From positions 12,454 through 76,453 of the forward strand of contig CAZJQD010000013.1 of assembly GCA_964548165.1 (NCBI GenBank): a stretch of 64,000 nucleotides of DNA. Direction: 5' to 3'. The notes beneath the pieces were generated by a model, which saw only the letters and a list, made by a program, of their open reading frames with translations, had not been told where the DNA came from and did not search any database. Below, piece by piece: positions 50,910 through 59,871 of the stretch (position 1 is its first letter; the number at the start of each line of letters is the position of its first letter). The DNA is from CAZJQD01 sp964548165 [NCBI: uncultured bacterium]. Lineage in GTDB: Bacteria; UBA8481. A program made the translations under genes and the position numbers.

Positions 50910-52337
50910 ATGGCAATTGATGACGCACAGATAGCGGCGATCACGCGCAAGGTGATGACGCGCCTCGGCGCCGAGGCCCCGGCGGCGACGCTTCCGGAGG
51001 CTTCGGACGGCGTCTTCACGCGCATGGAAGACGCCATCGCCGCCGCGGCCGCGGCCCAGAAGCAGTGGGTGTCTCTCACGATCGAGAAGCGCAACCTCAT
51101 CATCGCCGCCATGCGCAAGGTCATCGTCGACGCCGCGCGCGAGCTGGCCGAGCTCGCCGTCCAGGAGACGGGGATGGGCCGGGTCGAGCACAAGGTGAAG
51201 AAGAACATCCTCGCCGCGACCCGCACGCCCGGTACCGAAGAACTGCCGCACGTCGCGTACTCGGGCGATCACGGCGTCACGCTCGAGGAATACACCCCGT
51301 TCGGCGTCGTCGGATCGATCACGCCTTCGACGAACCCGTCGGAGACCATCACCAACAACGCCATCCTCGCGGTGGCGGCCGGCAACAGCATCGTCTACAA
51401 CACGCACCCCGGCGCCAAGCGCGTCTCGATCCGCTGCCTGACGCTCCTGAACCGCGCCATCATCGACAACGGCGGACCCCGCAACCTGCTGGCCACCGTC
51501 GCCAACCCGACCCTGGAAGCGGCCCAGGTCATGTTCACATCCCCGACCATCCGCCTTCTCTGCGTTACCGGCGGCGGCGGCGTGATCAAGGACGCCCTGA
51601 AGTCAGGGAAGAGGTGCCTGGCTGCCGGGCCCGGCAACCCGCCCGTCATCGTCGACGAGACCGCCGACCTCGCGAAGGCGGGTCAGAAGATCGTCGACGG
51701 CTGCTCGCTCGACAACAACATCGTCTGCATCGCCGAGAAAGAAGTGTTCGTCGTCGAGAGCGTGGCCGACGGGCTGAAGGCCGAGATGAAGAAGGCGGGC
51801 GGCTACGAGCTTCGCCCGTTCGAACTCGACAAGCTCCTCAAGACCTGCCTCGACGGCTACGAGGGCCCCCACGGCCCGCGCGCGCGCGCTCGCAAGGATT
51901 CCGTCGGACGCGACGCCTCCGTCCTCGCGGCCCGGATCGGCCTGACCATCCCCGCCGCCACGAAGGTGCTCTTCTGCGACGTCGGCAACAACCCGAAGCA
52001 CCCCCTGGTGCAGACCGAGCAGCTGATGCCGATCCTGCCGGTGGTCCGCGTTCCTGATTTCGACGCCGCCTTCGCGGCCGCGCTCGACGCCGAGCACGGG
52101 TATTCACACACCGCGATGATGCACTCGACGAACCTCGACCGCATCACGAACTTCGGTCGCGCCGCGAATTGCTCGATCTTCATCGTCAACGGCTCCTGCT
52201 ACAACGGTCTCGGGCTGGAGGGAGAGGGCCCGACGGCCTGGAGCATCACGACGCCGACGGGCGAGGGTTGCACCACGCCGCGCAACTTCGCGCGCAAGCG
52301 CCGCCTGGCGCTCGTCGGGGCGCTTAGGATCTACTAG
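50910..52337 (+). CDS. CoA-acylating aldehyde dehydrogenase (PduP/EutE family, BMC cargo)
   Basis: Oxidises an aldehyde, here probably acetaldehyde, to acyl-CoA with NAD+ in the microcompartment. The protein is 475 residues. FGVVGSITPSTNPSETITNN, IVYNTHPGAKRVS, LLCVTGGGGVIKDALKSGKR and AGPGNPPVIVDETADL are NAD/CoA-binding blocks. The catalytic cysteine lies in DNNIVCIAEKEV (Cys273). The N-terminal helix DDAQIAAITRKVMTRLG resembles the encapsulation peptides of PduL and DeoC in this locus. It is followed with a 1-bp overlap by pduS. Confidence 0.95.
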   Translation: MAIDDAQIAAITRKVMTRLGAEAPAATLPEASDGVFTRMEDAIAAAAAAQKQWVSLTIEKRNLIIAAMRKVIVDAARELAELAVQETGMGRVEHKVKKNILAATRTPGTEELPHVAYSGDHGVTLEEYTPFGVVGSITPSTNPSETITNNAILAVAAGNSIVYNTHPGAKRVSIRCLTLLNRAIIDNGGPRNLLATVANPTLEAAQVMFTSPTIRLLCVTGGGGVIKDALKSGKRCLAAGPGNPPVIVDETADLAKAGQKIVDGCSLDNNIVCIAEKEVFVVESVADGLKAEMKKAGGYELRPFELDKLLKTCLDGYEGPHGPRARARKDSVGRDASVLAARIGLTIPAATKVLFCDVGNNPKHPLVQTEQLMPILPVVRVPDFDAAFAAALDAEHGYSHTAMMHSTNLDRITNFGRAANCSIFIVNGSCYNGLGLEGEGPTAWSITTPTGEGCTTPRNFARKRRLALVGALRIY

Positions 52338-53722
52338 TGGTCGTCCCCCACGCGTCGCCGGCGGGGCCGGGCGGCGCGCCGAAGGGGGAGGGCGTACGCT
52401 CGTCCTCGCTTGCCGATTGTGCGCGCCTCGCCGGAGTCGTCGGCGGCGGAGGCGCCGGCTTTCCCACCCACGTCAAGGCAGCCAGCTCCGTCGAGATCGT
52501 CATCGCGAACGGGGCGGAGTGCGAACCACTGCTCCGCGTCGACCAGCAGTTGATGGCGCGTTATCCCGAGAAGCTCGTCGCCGGCCTCAAGCGCCTCCAG
52601 GCGGCGACCGGGGCGAAGCGAGCCGTCATCGGCCTGAAGGAGAAGTACAAGGACGCGATCAAGGCCTTGTCCCCGGTGGCGGCCGCCCAGGGCGTCGAGC
52701 TGCACACGCTCGGGGCCTTCTACCCGGCCGGCGACGAGGTGACGCTCGTCTTCGAGGTCACGGGCCGGATCATTCCCGAGGGCGGACTGCCCCTGAACGT
52801 CGGGTGCGTGGTCCAGAACATCCAGACGCTCCTCTGGATCGAGGACGCCGCGGCCGGCAACCCGGTCACGTCGCGCCACATCACGGTCGGCGGGGCGGTG
52901 CGGAGCCCCGGCACGTTCCAGGTACCCGTCGGGCTTCCGGTTGCCGACGCGCTGGAGCTTGCCGGCGGCGCGCTCGACGACGAGTTCGTGGTTGTCGACG
53001 GCGGGCCGATGATGGGGCGATTCGTGCCCGTCGAGGCCAGCGTCACCAAGAAGACCTCGGGTCTCCTCGTCTTCCCGGCGGACCATCCGTACGTTCTCAA
53101 GCGGACGGAGAACGTGCGGATTTCCTGGAAGCGCGCGGCCTCGGCCTGCACGGTCTGCGAGGACTGCACCAAGTACTGCCCGCGCTTCGTCCTGGGTCAC
53201 CGCGTCCTCCCTCACCGCGCCATGCGCCAGACGGCGATGACGCCGGATCCGCCGCCGATGGAAGGCTACGCGTTGACGGGCGCCATCTGCTGCGAGTGCG
53301 GGATCTGCACGCTCTGGTCCTGCCCGATGGACCTGAGGCCGCGCGAGGTGATGCAGTTCATCAAGCGCAAGATGATCGCGACGAAGACGCCGAACCCCTT
53401 CAAGGGCCAGGACGGGCCCCTGCACCCGGCCTACGAGGATCGCAAGATCCCCGTGGACCGGCTCATCAAGGGCCTTCAGCTCGGCGCCTGGGACGTGCCC
53501 GCCCCGCTGGCGACCGGCCTCGTTGCGGCGAAGCTGGTGCGCCTTCCGCTCTCCCAGCACGTGGGCGCGCCCGCCCGGGCGGTCGTGAAGGCCGGCGATC
53601 TCGTGAAGCCCGGGGACCTCGTGGGCGAGATTCCCGAGGGCGTCCTGGGCGCGCGCGTGCACGCGTCGATCGGCGGGAGAGTCAGCGCCGTAGGCGAATA
53701 CGTGGAGATCAGGAGTGAATGA
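52337..53722 (+). CDS. pduS: PduS/RnfC-like Fe-S flavoprotein
   Basis: Electron-transfer flavoprotein of 461 residues. VVGGGGAGFPTHVKAASSVE binds flavin/NADH in the RnfC manner. Two 4Fe-4S motifs are CTVCEDCTKYCP and CCECGICTLWSCP. The C-terminal SLBB and lipoyl-like segments are present (VGGAVRSPGTFQVP; KAGDLVKPGDLVGEI). In B12-dependent systems PduS reduces cobalamin. Here no diol dehydratase is present, and the Fe-S BMC-T follows, so a role in re-oxidising NADH and passing electrons through the shell is more likely. GTG start overlaps the dehydrogenase stop (TAGTG). Confidence 0.9.
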   Translation: MVVPHASPAGPGGAPKGEGVRSSSLADCARLAGVVGGGGAGFPTHVKAASSVEIVIANGAECEPLLRVDQQLMARYPEKLVAGLKRLQAATGAKRAVIGLKEKYKDAIKALSPVAAAQGVELHTLGAFYPAGDEVTLVFEVTGRIIPEGGLPLNVGCVVQNIQTLLWIEDAAAGNPVTSRHITVGGAVRSPGTFQVPVGLPVADALELAGGALDDEFVVVDGGPMMGRFVPVEASVTKKTSGLLVFPADHPYVLKRTENVRISWKRAASACTVCEDCTKYCPRFVLGHRVLPHRAMRQTAMTPDPPPMEGYALTGAICCECGICTLWSCPMDLRPREVMQFIKRKMIATKTPNPFKGQDGPLHPAYEDRKIPVDRLIKGLQLGAWDVPAPLATGLVAAKLVRLPLSQHVGAPARAVVKAGDLVKPGDLVGEIPEGVLGARVHASIGGRVSAVGEYVEIRSE

Positions 53723-53738
53723 AAATGAGGTGTTGGTC

Positions 53739-54308
53739 ATGAAGAAGGAACAAGCGCGTCCCGAATGGGCGATCGGCATGCTGGAGACGAACTCGATCGC
53801 CCTGGGCATCGAGGGCGCCGACACGATGCTCAAGGCCGCCCAGGTGACGCTCATCGACGCGCACCCGATCTGCCCGGGCAAGTACCTGAGCGTCTGGCGC
53901 GGCGAGGTCGGGTCGATCGAGACGGCGCTGGCGGCGGGAAAGAAGAAGGTCGGCTCCACGCTCGTCGACACCACCATCATCCCGCGCGTCCACGAGGACG
54001 TCTTTGCCGCGCTCGCGGGCGCGGTCACCGTCGACGAGCTCGACGCGGTCGGCGTCCTGGAATCGTTCTCGGTCTCCTGCCTCATCCGCGCCGCCGACGC
54101 GGCGGTGAAGACGGCCGAGGTGAAGCTCGTGGAGGCCCGCCTCGCGACCGGCATCGGCGGCAAGGGCTTCTTCGTTCTCACGGGCGCCGTTGGCCCCGTC
54201 AACGACGCGATGGCCGCCGCGACCGCGGTCGCGAAGACGCACGGCCTCCTTCATTCCTCGATCGTCATCCCGCAACCGCACCCCGAGCTCATGAAGGCGA
54301 TCTTCTAA
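53739..54308 (+). CDS. pduT: Tandem-domain shell protein BMC-T, PduT-type with Fe-S cysteine
   Basis: A 189-residue protein with two BMC domains (WAIGMLETNSIALGIEGADT and AVGVLESFSVSCLIRAADAA) forming trimers in the shell facet. The central loop has the PduT motif DAHPICPGKYLSVWRGEVG, whose cysteine carries a 4Fe-4S cluster at the trimer axis. It directly follows pduS, its usual electron partner. ATG 53739 is chosen (GAGGTG about 7 nt upstream); the frame extends to GTG 53715. A hairpin lies further downstream. Confidence 0.92.
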   Translation: MKKEQARPEWAIGMLETNSIALGIEGADTMLKAAQVTLIDAHPICPGKYLSVWRGEVGSIETALAAGKKKVGSTLVDTTIIPRVHEDVFAALAGAVTVDELDAVGVLESFSVSCLIRAADAAVKTAEVKLVEARLATGIGGKGFFVLTGAVGPVNDAMAAATAVAKTHGLLHSSIVIPQPHPELMKAIF

Positions 54309-54438
54309 TGGTTGAAACTTCACTGGCCGGTCACAAGTCGTGTCTTGCCCAGTGAACGCGATGGGGGGAATCCGCAACGATCGGCGCTCGCGGATGCGAG
54401 AAAGCCGTGGGGGGAGATCGTCGCTCGCCCCCCTCGGC

Positions 54439-54465
54439 GACCGGCCCGGCTTTGCCGGGACGGTC
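54439..54465 (+). other. Hairpin between BMC-T and the next BMC gene
   Basis: GACCGGCCCGGC (54439-54450) and GCCGGGACGGTC (54454-54465) pair over 12 bp with one mismatch around a TTT loop. No T tract follows. It lies 14 bp before the GTG of the next gene, within a 171-bp gap that otherwise holds nothing I recognise. Confidence 0.5.
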
Positions 54466-54479
54466 GTGAGTGATCGCCC

Positions 54480-54965
54480 GTGAATTACGAGGAGATTCGG
54501 AGGTTCGTCGAGGAGGAGGTCCTGCGCTCGCTCTCCTCGGCCCGGTCCGGCGTTCGGATCCGCCGCTCCGTCCTCTCCGAGTCCCAGGTCGTCGCCGCCT
54601 GGCGCCGCGGATCACGAACCCTTGCCGTCGCGGCGGGCGGGATTATTACGCCGGCCGCGCGCGAACGCGCCGCGCATCTCGGCGTCTCGCTCCAGGAGAC
54701 CGTCGTTCCCCCGCGGCGCCCCAAGGACGTCGAGGCCGTCGTCGAGGCCGTGCTGGCCCAAGTGATCGCTTCCCTGGACGGTCGGCCGCGCGCCGAGCGA
54801 CCGGCCCCGACCGGGGCGGTCTCGGTCCGCCGCCTGGTCACCGCCGCTGATGTCGAGCAGGCGCGGTTTCGCGACAACGTGCTACGCGTCGGCAAGCGCG
54901 CGCGCGTCACGCCCTTGGCCTGGGATGTCGCGGAGAAGTACGGCGTGAGGATCGTCCGTGAGTAG
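54480..54965 (+). CDS. BMC-associated protein with two EutT-N-like modules
   Basis: A 161-residue protein. The N-terminus MNYEEIRRFVEEEVLRSLSS is an amphipathic helix like the locus' other encapsulation peptides. Two copies of a ~45-residue module follow: VLSESQVVAAWRRGSRTLAV with GGIITPAARERAAHLGVSL (about residues 30-70), and LVTAADVEQARFRDNVLRVG with ARVTPLAWDVAEKYGVRIV (about 117-160). The pattern resembles the N-terminal segment of EutT-type adenosyltransferases (ITExxLR...GxxLTPxARExLxxxGI), but no catalytic domain is present. A lumenal scaffold or cargo adaptor role is a guess. It overlaps the 5'-nucleotidase start by 8 bp. Confidence 0.65.
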   Translation: MNYEEIRRFVEEEVLRSLSSARSGVRIRRSVLSESQVVAAWRRGSRTLAVAAGGIITPAARERAAHLGVSLQETVVPPRRPKDVEAVVEAVLAQVIASLDGRPRAERPAPTGAVSVRRLVTAADVEQARFRDNVLRVGKRARVTPLAWDVAEKYGVRIVRE

Positions 54966-56559
54966 GCGCCCCCCGATCAAACCATTCGAGGGCAGGCTTC
55001 GATCCGTTCTCTCGCTCTTCTTTCTTCTCGCCGCCGGGTGCGCGAGCCTGCCGGCGTCGCGGGGTGGAACGGTGGAGCTGGTCATCCTGCATACGAACGA
55101 TTGCCACGGCGGCCATCGCCCGGTGCGCGCTCCCGGATCGGCGCCCGACGCCCCGCCCCGCCTCGGCGGCGCCGCCGCGCTCATGACCTTCGTCGACGGC
55201 TGGCGGCGAACCGCCGGCGACTCGGCGGTGTTGCTCCTGGATGCCGGCGACATCTACCAGGGGACGCCGGAGGGAACGGAGACGAAAGGCAAGCTCTCGA
55301 TCGCGCTGATGAACCTGCTCGGCTACGACGCCGGCGCCATCGGCAACCACGAGTTCGATCATGGGGTCGACAACCTGCGAGGACTCCTCGCGGATGCGCG
55401 CTTTCCCCTGATGGCCGAGAACGTCGTGGACGCGCGGGCGGGGGGGCGCCCTCGCGAGATTCCCGCGCCCGTGATCCTGGTGCGCCAGGGCGTCCGCATC
55501 GGCATCGCGGGGCTCGTGACGGAGGATCTCGCGAAGGTTGCGCTCGTCGATCCCGTGAACGGGTGGGTGGCTGAGCGAGAACTACCCCCGGCCATCGCCG
55601 CCGTCCGCCAGCTCCGCGACTCCGGCGCCCAGGTCATCATCCTCGTCACGCACGTCGGCACCGAGCACGACTCGCGCCTGGCCGCGGGCCTCGCGGCCGC
55701 GCTCCCAGCTCGCGCCGGCGGCCGTCCGCCCGTCGACCTCATCGTCGGCGGCCATTCGCACACCCGCCTCGACACGCCGCTCTGGGTCGCGGGCATTCCC
55801 ATCGTCCAGACCGGCGCCAACGGCCGCGCGGTCGGCGAGGTCCGGGTCCGGTGGGATCGCGGCGCCTCCCGCGTGACCGGGCTCGAGTACCGCGTCGTCG
55901 ATCTCAAGCTCGAGAACTACCCCGAGGACTCCCGCGTGACGACGTTCCTGGCGCCCTGGCTGGCCGACATCGACGAGCGGATGAACGTCGTGGTGGGGAC
56001 GGCCGCCGTTCTCATCGACCGCGGCGGCCGGGGTGGCGGATCGAGCCGGCTCGGCAACCTCCAGACCGATATCGTCCGCGAGGCGATGGGCACGCAGGTC
56101 TGCTTCCAGAACAAGGGCGGGATCCGGGCCAACCTGGCGGCGGGTCCGGTCCGCCTGCGCGATCTCTACACCGTCAGCCCGTTCGGCAACACGGTCGTGA
56201 CCCTGGAGCTTTCCGGCCGCGACCTCCGGACCATCCTCGAGGGGTCGCTCTCCGGGGCGATCACGGGGATCGAGTTCTCGGGCCTCCGCGCCTGGTACGA
56301 TCCGGATCGGGCCGTGGGCGACCGCGTGACCCGGATCGAGGTCGGGGGGCAGCCGCTCGAGGGCGATCGGTTCTACACCGTCGCCACCAACTCATTCCTG
56401 GGGTACGGCGGCGACGGGTACACGCAGTTCAAGGACGCGCGGAACTGGCGCGACACCGGCCGCATCTGGCTCGAGCTCGAGGTGGAGTGGTGGAAGCGCC
56501 AGGCGGGCCCGATCACGGGCACCGCCGAAGCCCGCTGGATCCGGGATGAAACCAGGTGA
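54958..56559 (+). CDS. Lipoprotein 5'-nucleotidase (UshA-like)
   Basis: Metallophosphatase of 533 residues, exported as a lipoprotein (signal core LRSVLSLFFLL, lipobox LAAGC). The metallophos domain has VILHTNDCHGGHRP, LLLDAGDIYQGTPEG, AIGNHEFDHGVDNL, VTHVGTEHDSRL and IVGGHSHTRLDTPL. The C-terminal 5'-nucleotidase domain follows: NLQTDIVREAMG, NKGGIRANLAAGPVRL, DLYTVSPFGNTVVTLELSG and NSFLGYGGDGYTQF. It would release nucleosides from nucleotides outside the inner membrane for NupC. GTG 54958 overlaps the preceding BMC gene, which ties this enzyme to the microcompartment operon. Confidence 0.92.
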   Translation: MSRRPPIKPFEGRLRSVLSLFFLLAAGCASLPASRGGTVELVILHTNDCHGGHRPVRAPGSAPDAPPRLGGAAALMTFVDGWRRTAGDSAVLLLDAGDIYQGTPEGTETKGKLSIALMNLLGYDAGAIGNHEFDHGVDNLRGLLADARFPLMAENVVDARAGGRPREIPAPVILVRQGVRIGIAGLVTEDLAKVALVDPVNGWVAERELPPAIAAVRQLRDSGAQVIILVTHVGTEHDSRLAAGLAAALPARAGGRPPVDLIVGGHSHTRLDTPLWVAGIPIVQTGANGRAVGEVRVRWDRGASRVTGLEYRVVDLKLENYPEDSRVTTFLAPWLADIDERMNVVVGTAAVLIDRGGRGGGSSRLGNLQTDIVREAMGTQVCFQNKGGIRANLAAGPVRLRDLYTVSPFGNTVVTLELSGRDLRTILEGSLSGAITGIEFSGLRAWYDPDRAVGDRVTRIEVGGQPLEGDRFYTVATNSFLGYGGDGYTQFKDARNWRDTGRIWLELEVEWWKRQAGPITGTAEARWIRDETR

Positions 56560-56598
56560 GGATCGCGATCCTCGCCCTTCGCGTGGCCACCCTCTAGC

Positions 56599-58257
56599 AT
56601 GTCGCTAAGGAGCCGCCTCTCGTTCTTCATCGCCGGCCTCCTTGTGCTTGTTCTTGCCGCCAACCTCATCCTGGTCCGCATCGAGCATTCGCGGTCCCTG
56701 CAGGCGGACCTGGATCGCCGTGCCGCCACCATCACGAGCTCCATCGGGCTCATCGTCCTGCCCCACCTCCTGATGAGGACGGCGAACCTGCACCTGGGGG
56801 AGTTCAGCGGGCTTCTTCAACGGCTGGTGCACGCCCAGAACGATGTGGCGCACATCGTGATCCGGGACGCGGAGGATGCCGTGGTGGTCAGTTTCCCCTC
56901 GCCGCCTCCGACCGTTCCCGACCTGTACCGCTACGAGCGCACCGAGGAACTGACGACGATCGCCGGCGGCACCGTCCACGGAACGGTGACGGTCCTCTTC
57001 AACCTTTCCGACCACGAGACGGAGGTTCGCGGCATCCTGCTCCGGCTCAGCGTCATCGCCCTCAGCATCGCGCTCCTCGGCGTCGTCATCGCTTTCGCGC
57101 TCTCCCGCAAGATCACGCGCCCGCTGGAGCAGTTGCGCGACGGGGCGGTGCAGTTCGGCAAGCAGAACTTCGCCACCCGCGTCAGCGTGGACGCGTGGGG
57201 CGGCGAGGAGCTCGGGACCCTGGCCACCACGTTCAACGACATGGCCTCGCGCATCGAGCGGCAGATCGGCCGCATCCGGGCGCTTCAGGAATGGTCGCGC
57301 GAGGTGGCCTCGGAGCTCGATCGCGAGCGCGTCATCGACGTCGTCGTCCGGGCGTTCAGCGAGCTGGGGCGCGTGGGCAAGATGTCGCTGATGATCCTCA
57401 ACGCCGACACCGGCTTCATCGAGATCGTGGGCGGAAGAGGACTCCACCCGGACGTCCAGAACTTTCTCCGGCTGAAGGTGGGGGAGGGCATTGCCGGGAA
57501 GGTCATCGAGACCGGGAAGGTCATCCGCGTCGACTCGCTCGACGATTGCGCGGAGTACAAGACCCACACCGCGACCTCGGGCCTTCGCGGCGCGCTCCTC
57601 GCGCTCCCGCTCGTCGCGAAGGGGCGCTGTTTCGGCGTGGTCAACCTGCACGAGAAGAGCGACGGGACGAACTTCGATAATTCCGACGAGCCGATCCTCA
57701 AGACCCTGGCCGAGATCGCCGCGGTCGCCTTCGAGAACTCCCGCCTCTACGATCTCGCCATCACCGACGGGCTCACCAAGCTCTTCATCGTCCGGTATTT
57801 CCACCAGAGGTTGGAGGAGGAGATCGTCCGGACGCGGCGCACCAGCCAGCCCCTCTCCCTCCTGATGCTCGACATCGATCACTTCAAGGAAGTGAACGAC
57901 ACGTACGGGCACCAGGCCGGCGACTCGGTGCTCGTGACCCTGGCGCGCCTGGTCCGCCGCGTCTTCCGCGAGGTGGATATCCCGTGCCGCTACGGCGGCG
58001 AGGAGTTCGCCATCATCCTGCCCAACACGGACAAGGACGGGGCGCGCATCGTGGGGGATCGCTTCCGGGCGACCGTGGAGGGTTTCGCCTTCAGCACGCC
58101 GTCGGGCGAGATCCGGCTCTCCGTGAGCGTGGGGCTGGCGACCTACAGTTTCGGGAAGCGGCGCGAGGAGCTCATCCACGAGGCGGACTCGGCCTTGTAT
58201 CACTCCAAGCGCAACGGCAGGAACCAGACGACGCATTTCGCGGAGATGGGTTCGTGA
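56599..58257 (+). CDS. Membrane HAMP-GAF diguanylate cyclase (GGDEF)
   Basis: Sensor of 552 residues. Two transmembrane segments (FFIAGLLVLVLAANLILV near residue 10; LSVIALSIALLGVVIAFAL near 155) enclose a ~120-residue periplasmic domain. HAMP (SRKITRPLEQLRDGAVQFG), GAF (about residues 235-385) and GGDEF domains follow. The active site is GGEEF (466-470), preceded by an RxxD inhibitory site (REVD), so c-di-GMP synthesis with product inhibition is expected. TDGLTKLFIVRYFHQRL opens the GGDEF domain. It is embedded between the nucleotidase and the DeoC gene, which suggests it senses something related to this pathway. Confidence 0.92.
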   Translation: MSLRSRLSFFIAGLLVLVLAANLILVRIEHSRSLQADLDRRAATITSSIGLIVLPHLLMRTANLHLGEFSGLLQRLVHAQNDVAHIVIRDAEDAVVVSFPSPPPTVPDLYRYERTEELTTIAGGTVHGTVTVLFNLSDHETEVRGILLRLSVIALSIALLGVVIAFALSRKITRPLEQLRDGAVQFGKQNFATRVSVDAWGGEELGTLATTFNDMASRIERQIGRIRALQEWSREVASELDRERVIDVVVRAFSELGRVGKMSLMILNADTGFIEIVGGRGLHPDVQNFLRLKVGEGIAGKVIETGKVIRVDSLDDCAEYKTHTATSGLRGALLALPLVAKGRCFGVVNLHEKSDGTNFDNSDEPILKTLAEIAAVAFENSRLYDLAITDGLTKLFIVRYFHQRLEEEIVRTRRTSQPLSLLMLDIDHFKEVNDTYGHQAGDSVLVTLARLVRRVFREVDIPCRYGGEEFAIILPNTDKDGARIVGDRFRATVEGFAFSTPSGEIRLSVSVGLATYSFGKRREELIHEADSALYHSKRNGRNQTTHFAEMGS

Positions 58258-58342
58258 TTTCGGCCGCTCCGTGGTCGGGTCGATCCGGCGGTTGCAATGG
58301 GGTACGAGGCGAACATAATGAACGGACAGGAGTGTGAGCACG

Positions 58343-59869
58343 GTGGAGATTGATCGCGAATTGGTGGAGCGCATCACGCGCGAGGTTGTCAGCAGGCTCT
58401 CGGGCCAGGCCACGGGGCCCCTCGTGGCGCCCCGCGCCGGCGGAGGGCTCCTGGCGGTCCTGACCGGCGGTCCCGCGGGGATCGACGAGGCCGTGACGCA
58501 GCTGCAGGAGGCGCGCGGCCGGTTCGGCTCGCTCACCGTCTACCTGACGCGGTGCGCGGACGGGCGCGTCGGCGACGAGATCACGCGCCGCGTCCGCCCC
58601 GACGCCGTGCTCCGCGAATCCGCGGGCGCCGGCACGGACCAGGCGCTCGCGACCGCGGGCGCCGTCGTCTACCCGGTCTGCACGATGACGACCGCGGCCA
58701 AGATCGGGCTTCTCATCGCCGACAACCCGGCCTCCGCGATCGCGATCGCGGCCCTCGTGCGCCGCATCCCCGTCGTGGTCGCCACCAACTCCATGCTGGC
58801 CTCCGTGACGCGGGGCGATCACCTGCCGCCGGAGTTCGCGGCCGTGGGCAGTGAGCACGTCCAGCGGCTTGGGCGCGTGGGCGTGCGCACGTGCGACATC
58901 CGCGAGCTCTCCGCGGCCTGCCTCGGTGGCGCGGTCTCCGGCGGATCGGTCACGGCCGCCTCGGCGGTCGCGGGCGCTTCCTGCGGGCGCCCGGCGCCGG
59001 CGGGAGCGACCTGGGCGCCATCGGCATCGATCGAGTGCGCGCCCGTCATCGAGAACCTCGGCGAGTTCATCAATTCCGCCCTGGCCGATGATCCTTCCTG
59101 CGCCCCGTGCGCGGCGAAGGTGAAGACGGCCATCGAGCAGTGTTTCGAGGCTGGAGCCTGCCGCATCGGCACGGCGGGGGCGCCGGAGTCCTCGCACGGG
59201 ACCAACAAGGTGGCCGGCATGATCGACCACACGCTCTTGAAGGCCACGGCGACACCGGCCGAGATCGAGAAGCTCTGCGCCGAGGCGCGCGAGTACAAGT
59301 TCAAGTCCGTCTGCGTCAACCCCGGCAACGTCGCGCTCTGCAAGCGGCTGCTTCGGGGTTCGGGCGTCCTCGTCTGCACCGTGGTGGGTTTTCCCCTGGG
59401 CGCCACGACGACGGGCGCGAAGGCGGCCGAGACGCGCGACGCCGTCGCCGATGGCGCCGACGAGATCGACATGGTCATCAACATCGGGGCCCTGAAGGCG
59501 GGCGAGTATGACAAGGTCAAGCATGACATCGAGGCCGTCGTGGAGGCGGCCAAGGGCCGGACGGTCAAGGTCATCTTCGAGACGCACCTGTTGACCGAGG
59601 AAGAGAAGGTTGTCGCCTGCCAGCTCTCGAAGTCGGGCGGCGCCCACTTCGTCAAGACCTCGACCGGATTCTCCGGCGGCGGCGCCACGGCCGAGGACAT
59701 CGCGCTCATGCGCAAGGTCGTCGGCCCGGGTTACGGCGTGAAGGCCTCGGGCGGAGTCCGGACCACGGAGGACGCTCAGAAGATGATCGCCGCAGGAGCC
59801 AACCGCATCGGCGCGTCCGCGTCGATCTCCATCGCGACGGGGAAGAAGTCGGAAAGCAAGGGCTACTGA
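58343..59869 (+). CDS. deoC: Flavoprotein-like domain fused to deoxyribose-phosphate aldolase (DeoC), BMC cargo
   Basis: A 508-residue fusion. Residues 1-20 ([20 protein letters not shown]) form a probable encapsulation peptide. Residues ~30-185 resemble the HFCD flavoprotein fold: [54 protein letters not shown] and [13 protein letters not shown] Cys-containing linker follows ([20 protein letters not shown]). DeoC spans ~289-508: [69 protein letters not shown] and the Schiff-base lysine in [14 protein letters not shown] (Lys438). It splits deoxyribose-5-phosphate into acetaldehyde and glyceraldehyde-3-phosphate. GTG 58343 has AGGAG 10 nt upstream; GTG 58334 is too close to it. Confidence 0.9.
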   Translation: MEIDRELVERITREVVSRLSGQATGPLVAPRAGGGLLAVLTGGPAGIDEAVTQLQEARGRFGSLTVYLTRCADGRVGDEITRRVRPDAVLRESAGAGTDQALATAGAVVYPVCTMTTAAKIGLLIADNPASAIAIAALVRRIPVVVATNSMLASVTRGDHLPPEFAAVGSEHVQRLGRVGVRTCDIRELSAACLGGAVSGGSVTAASAVAGASCGRPAPAGATWAPSASIECAPVIENLGEFINSALADDPSCAPCAAKVKTAIEQCFEAGACRIGTAGAPESSHGTNKVAGMIDHTLLKATATPAEIEKLCAEAREYKFKSVCVNPGNVALCKRLLRGSGVLVCTVVGFPLGATTTGAKAAETRDAVADGADEIDMVINIGALKAGEYDKVKHDIEAVVEAAKGRTVKVIFETHLLTEEEKVVACQLSKSGGAHFVKTSTGFSGGGATAEDIALMRKVVGPGYGVKASGGVRTTEDAQKMIAAGANRIGASASISIATGKKSESKGY

Positions 59870-59871
59870 TC

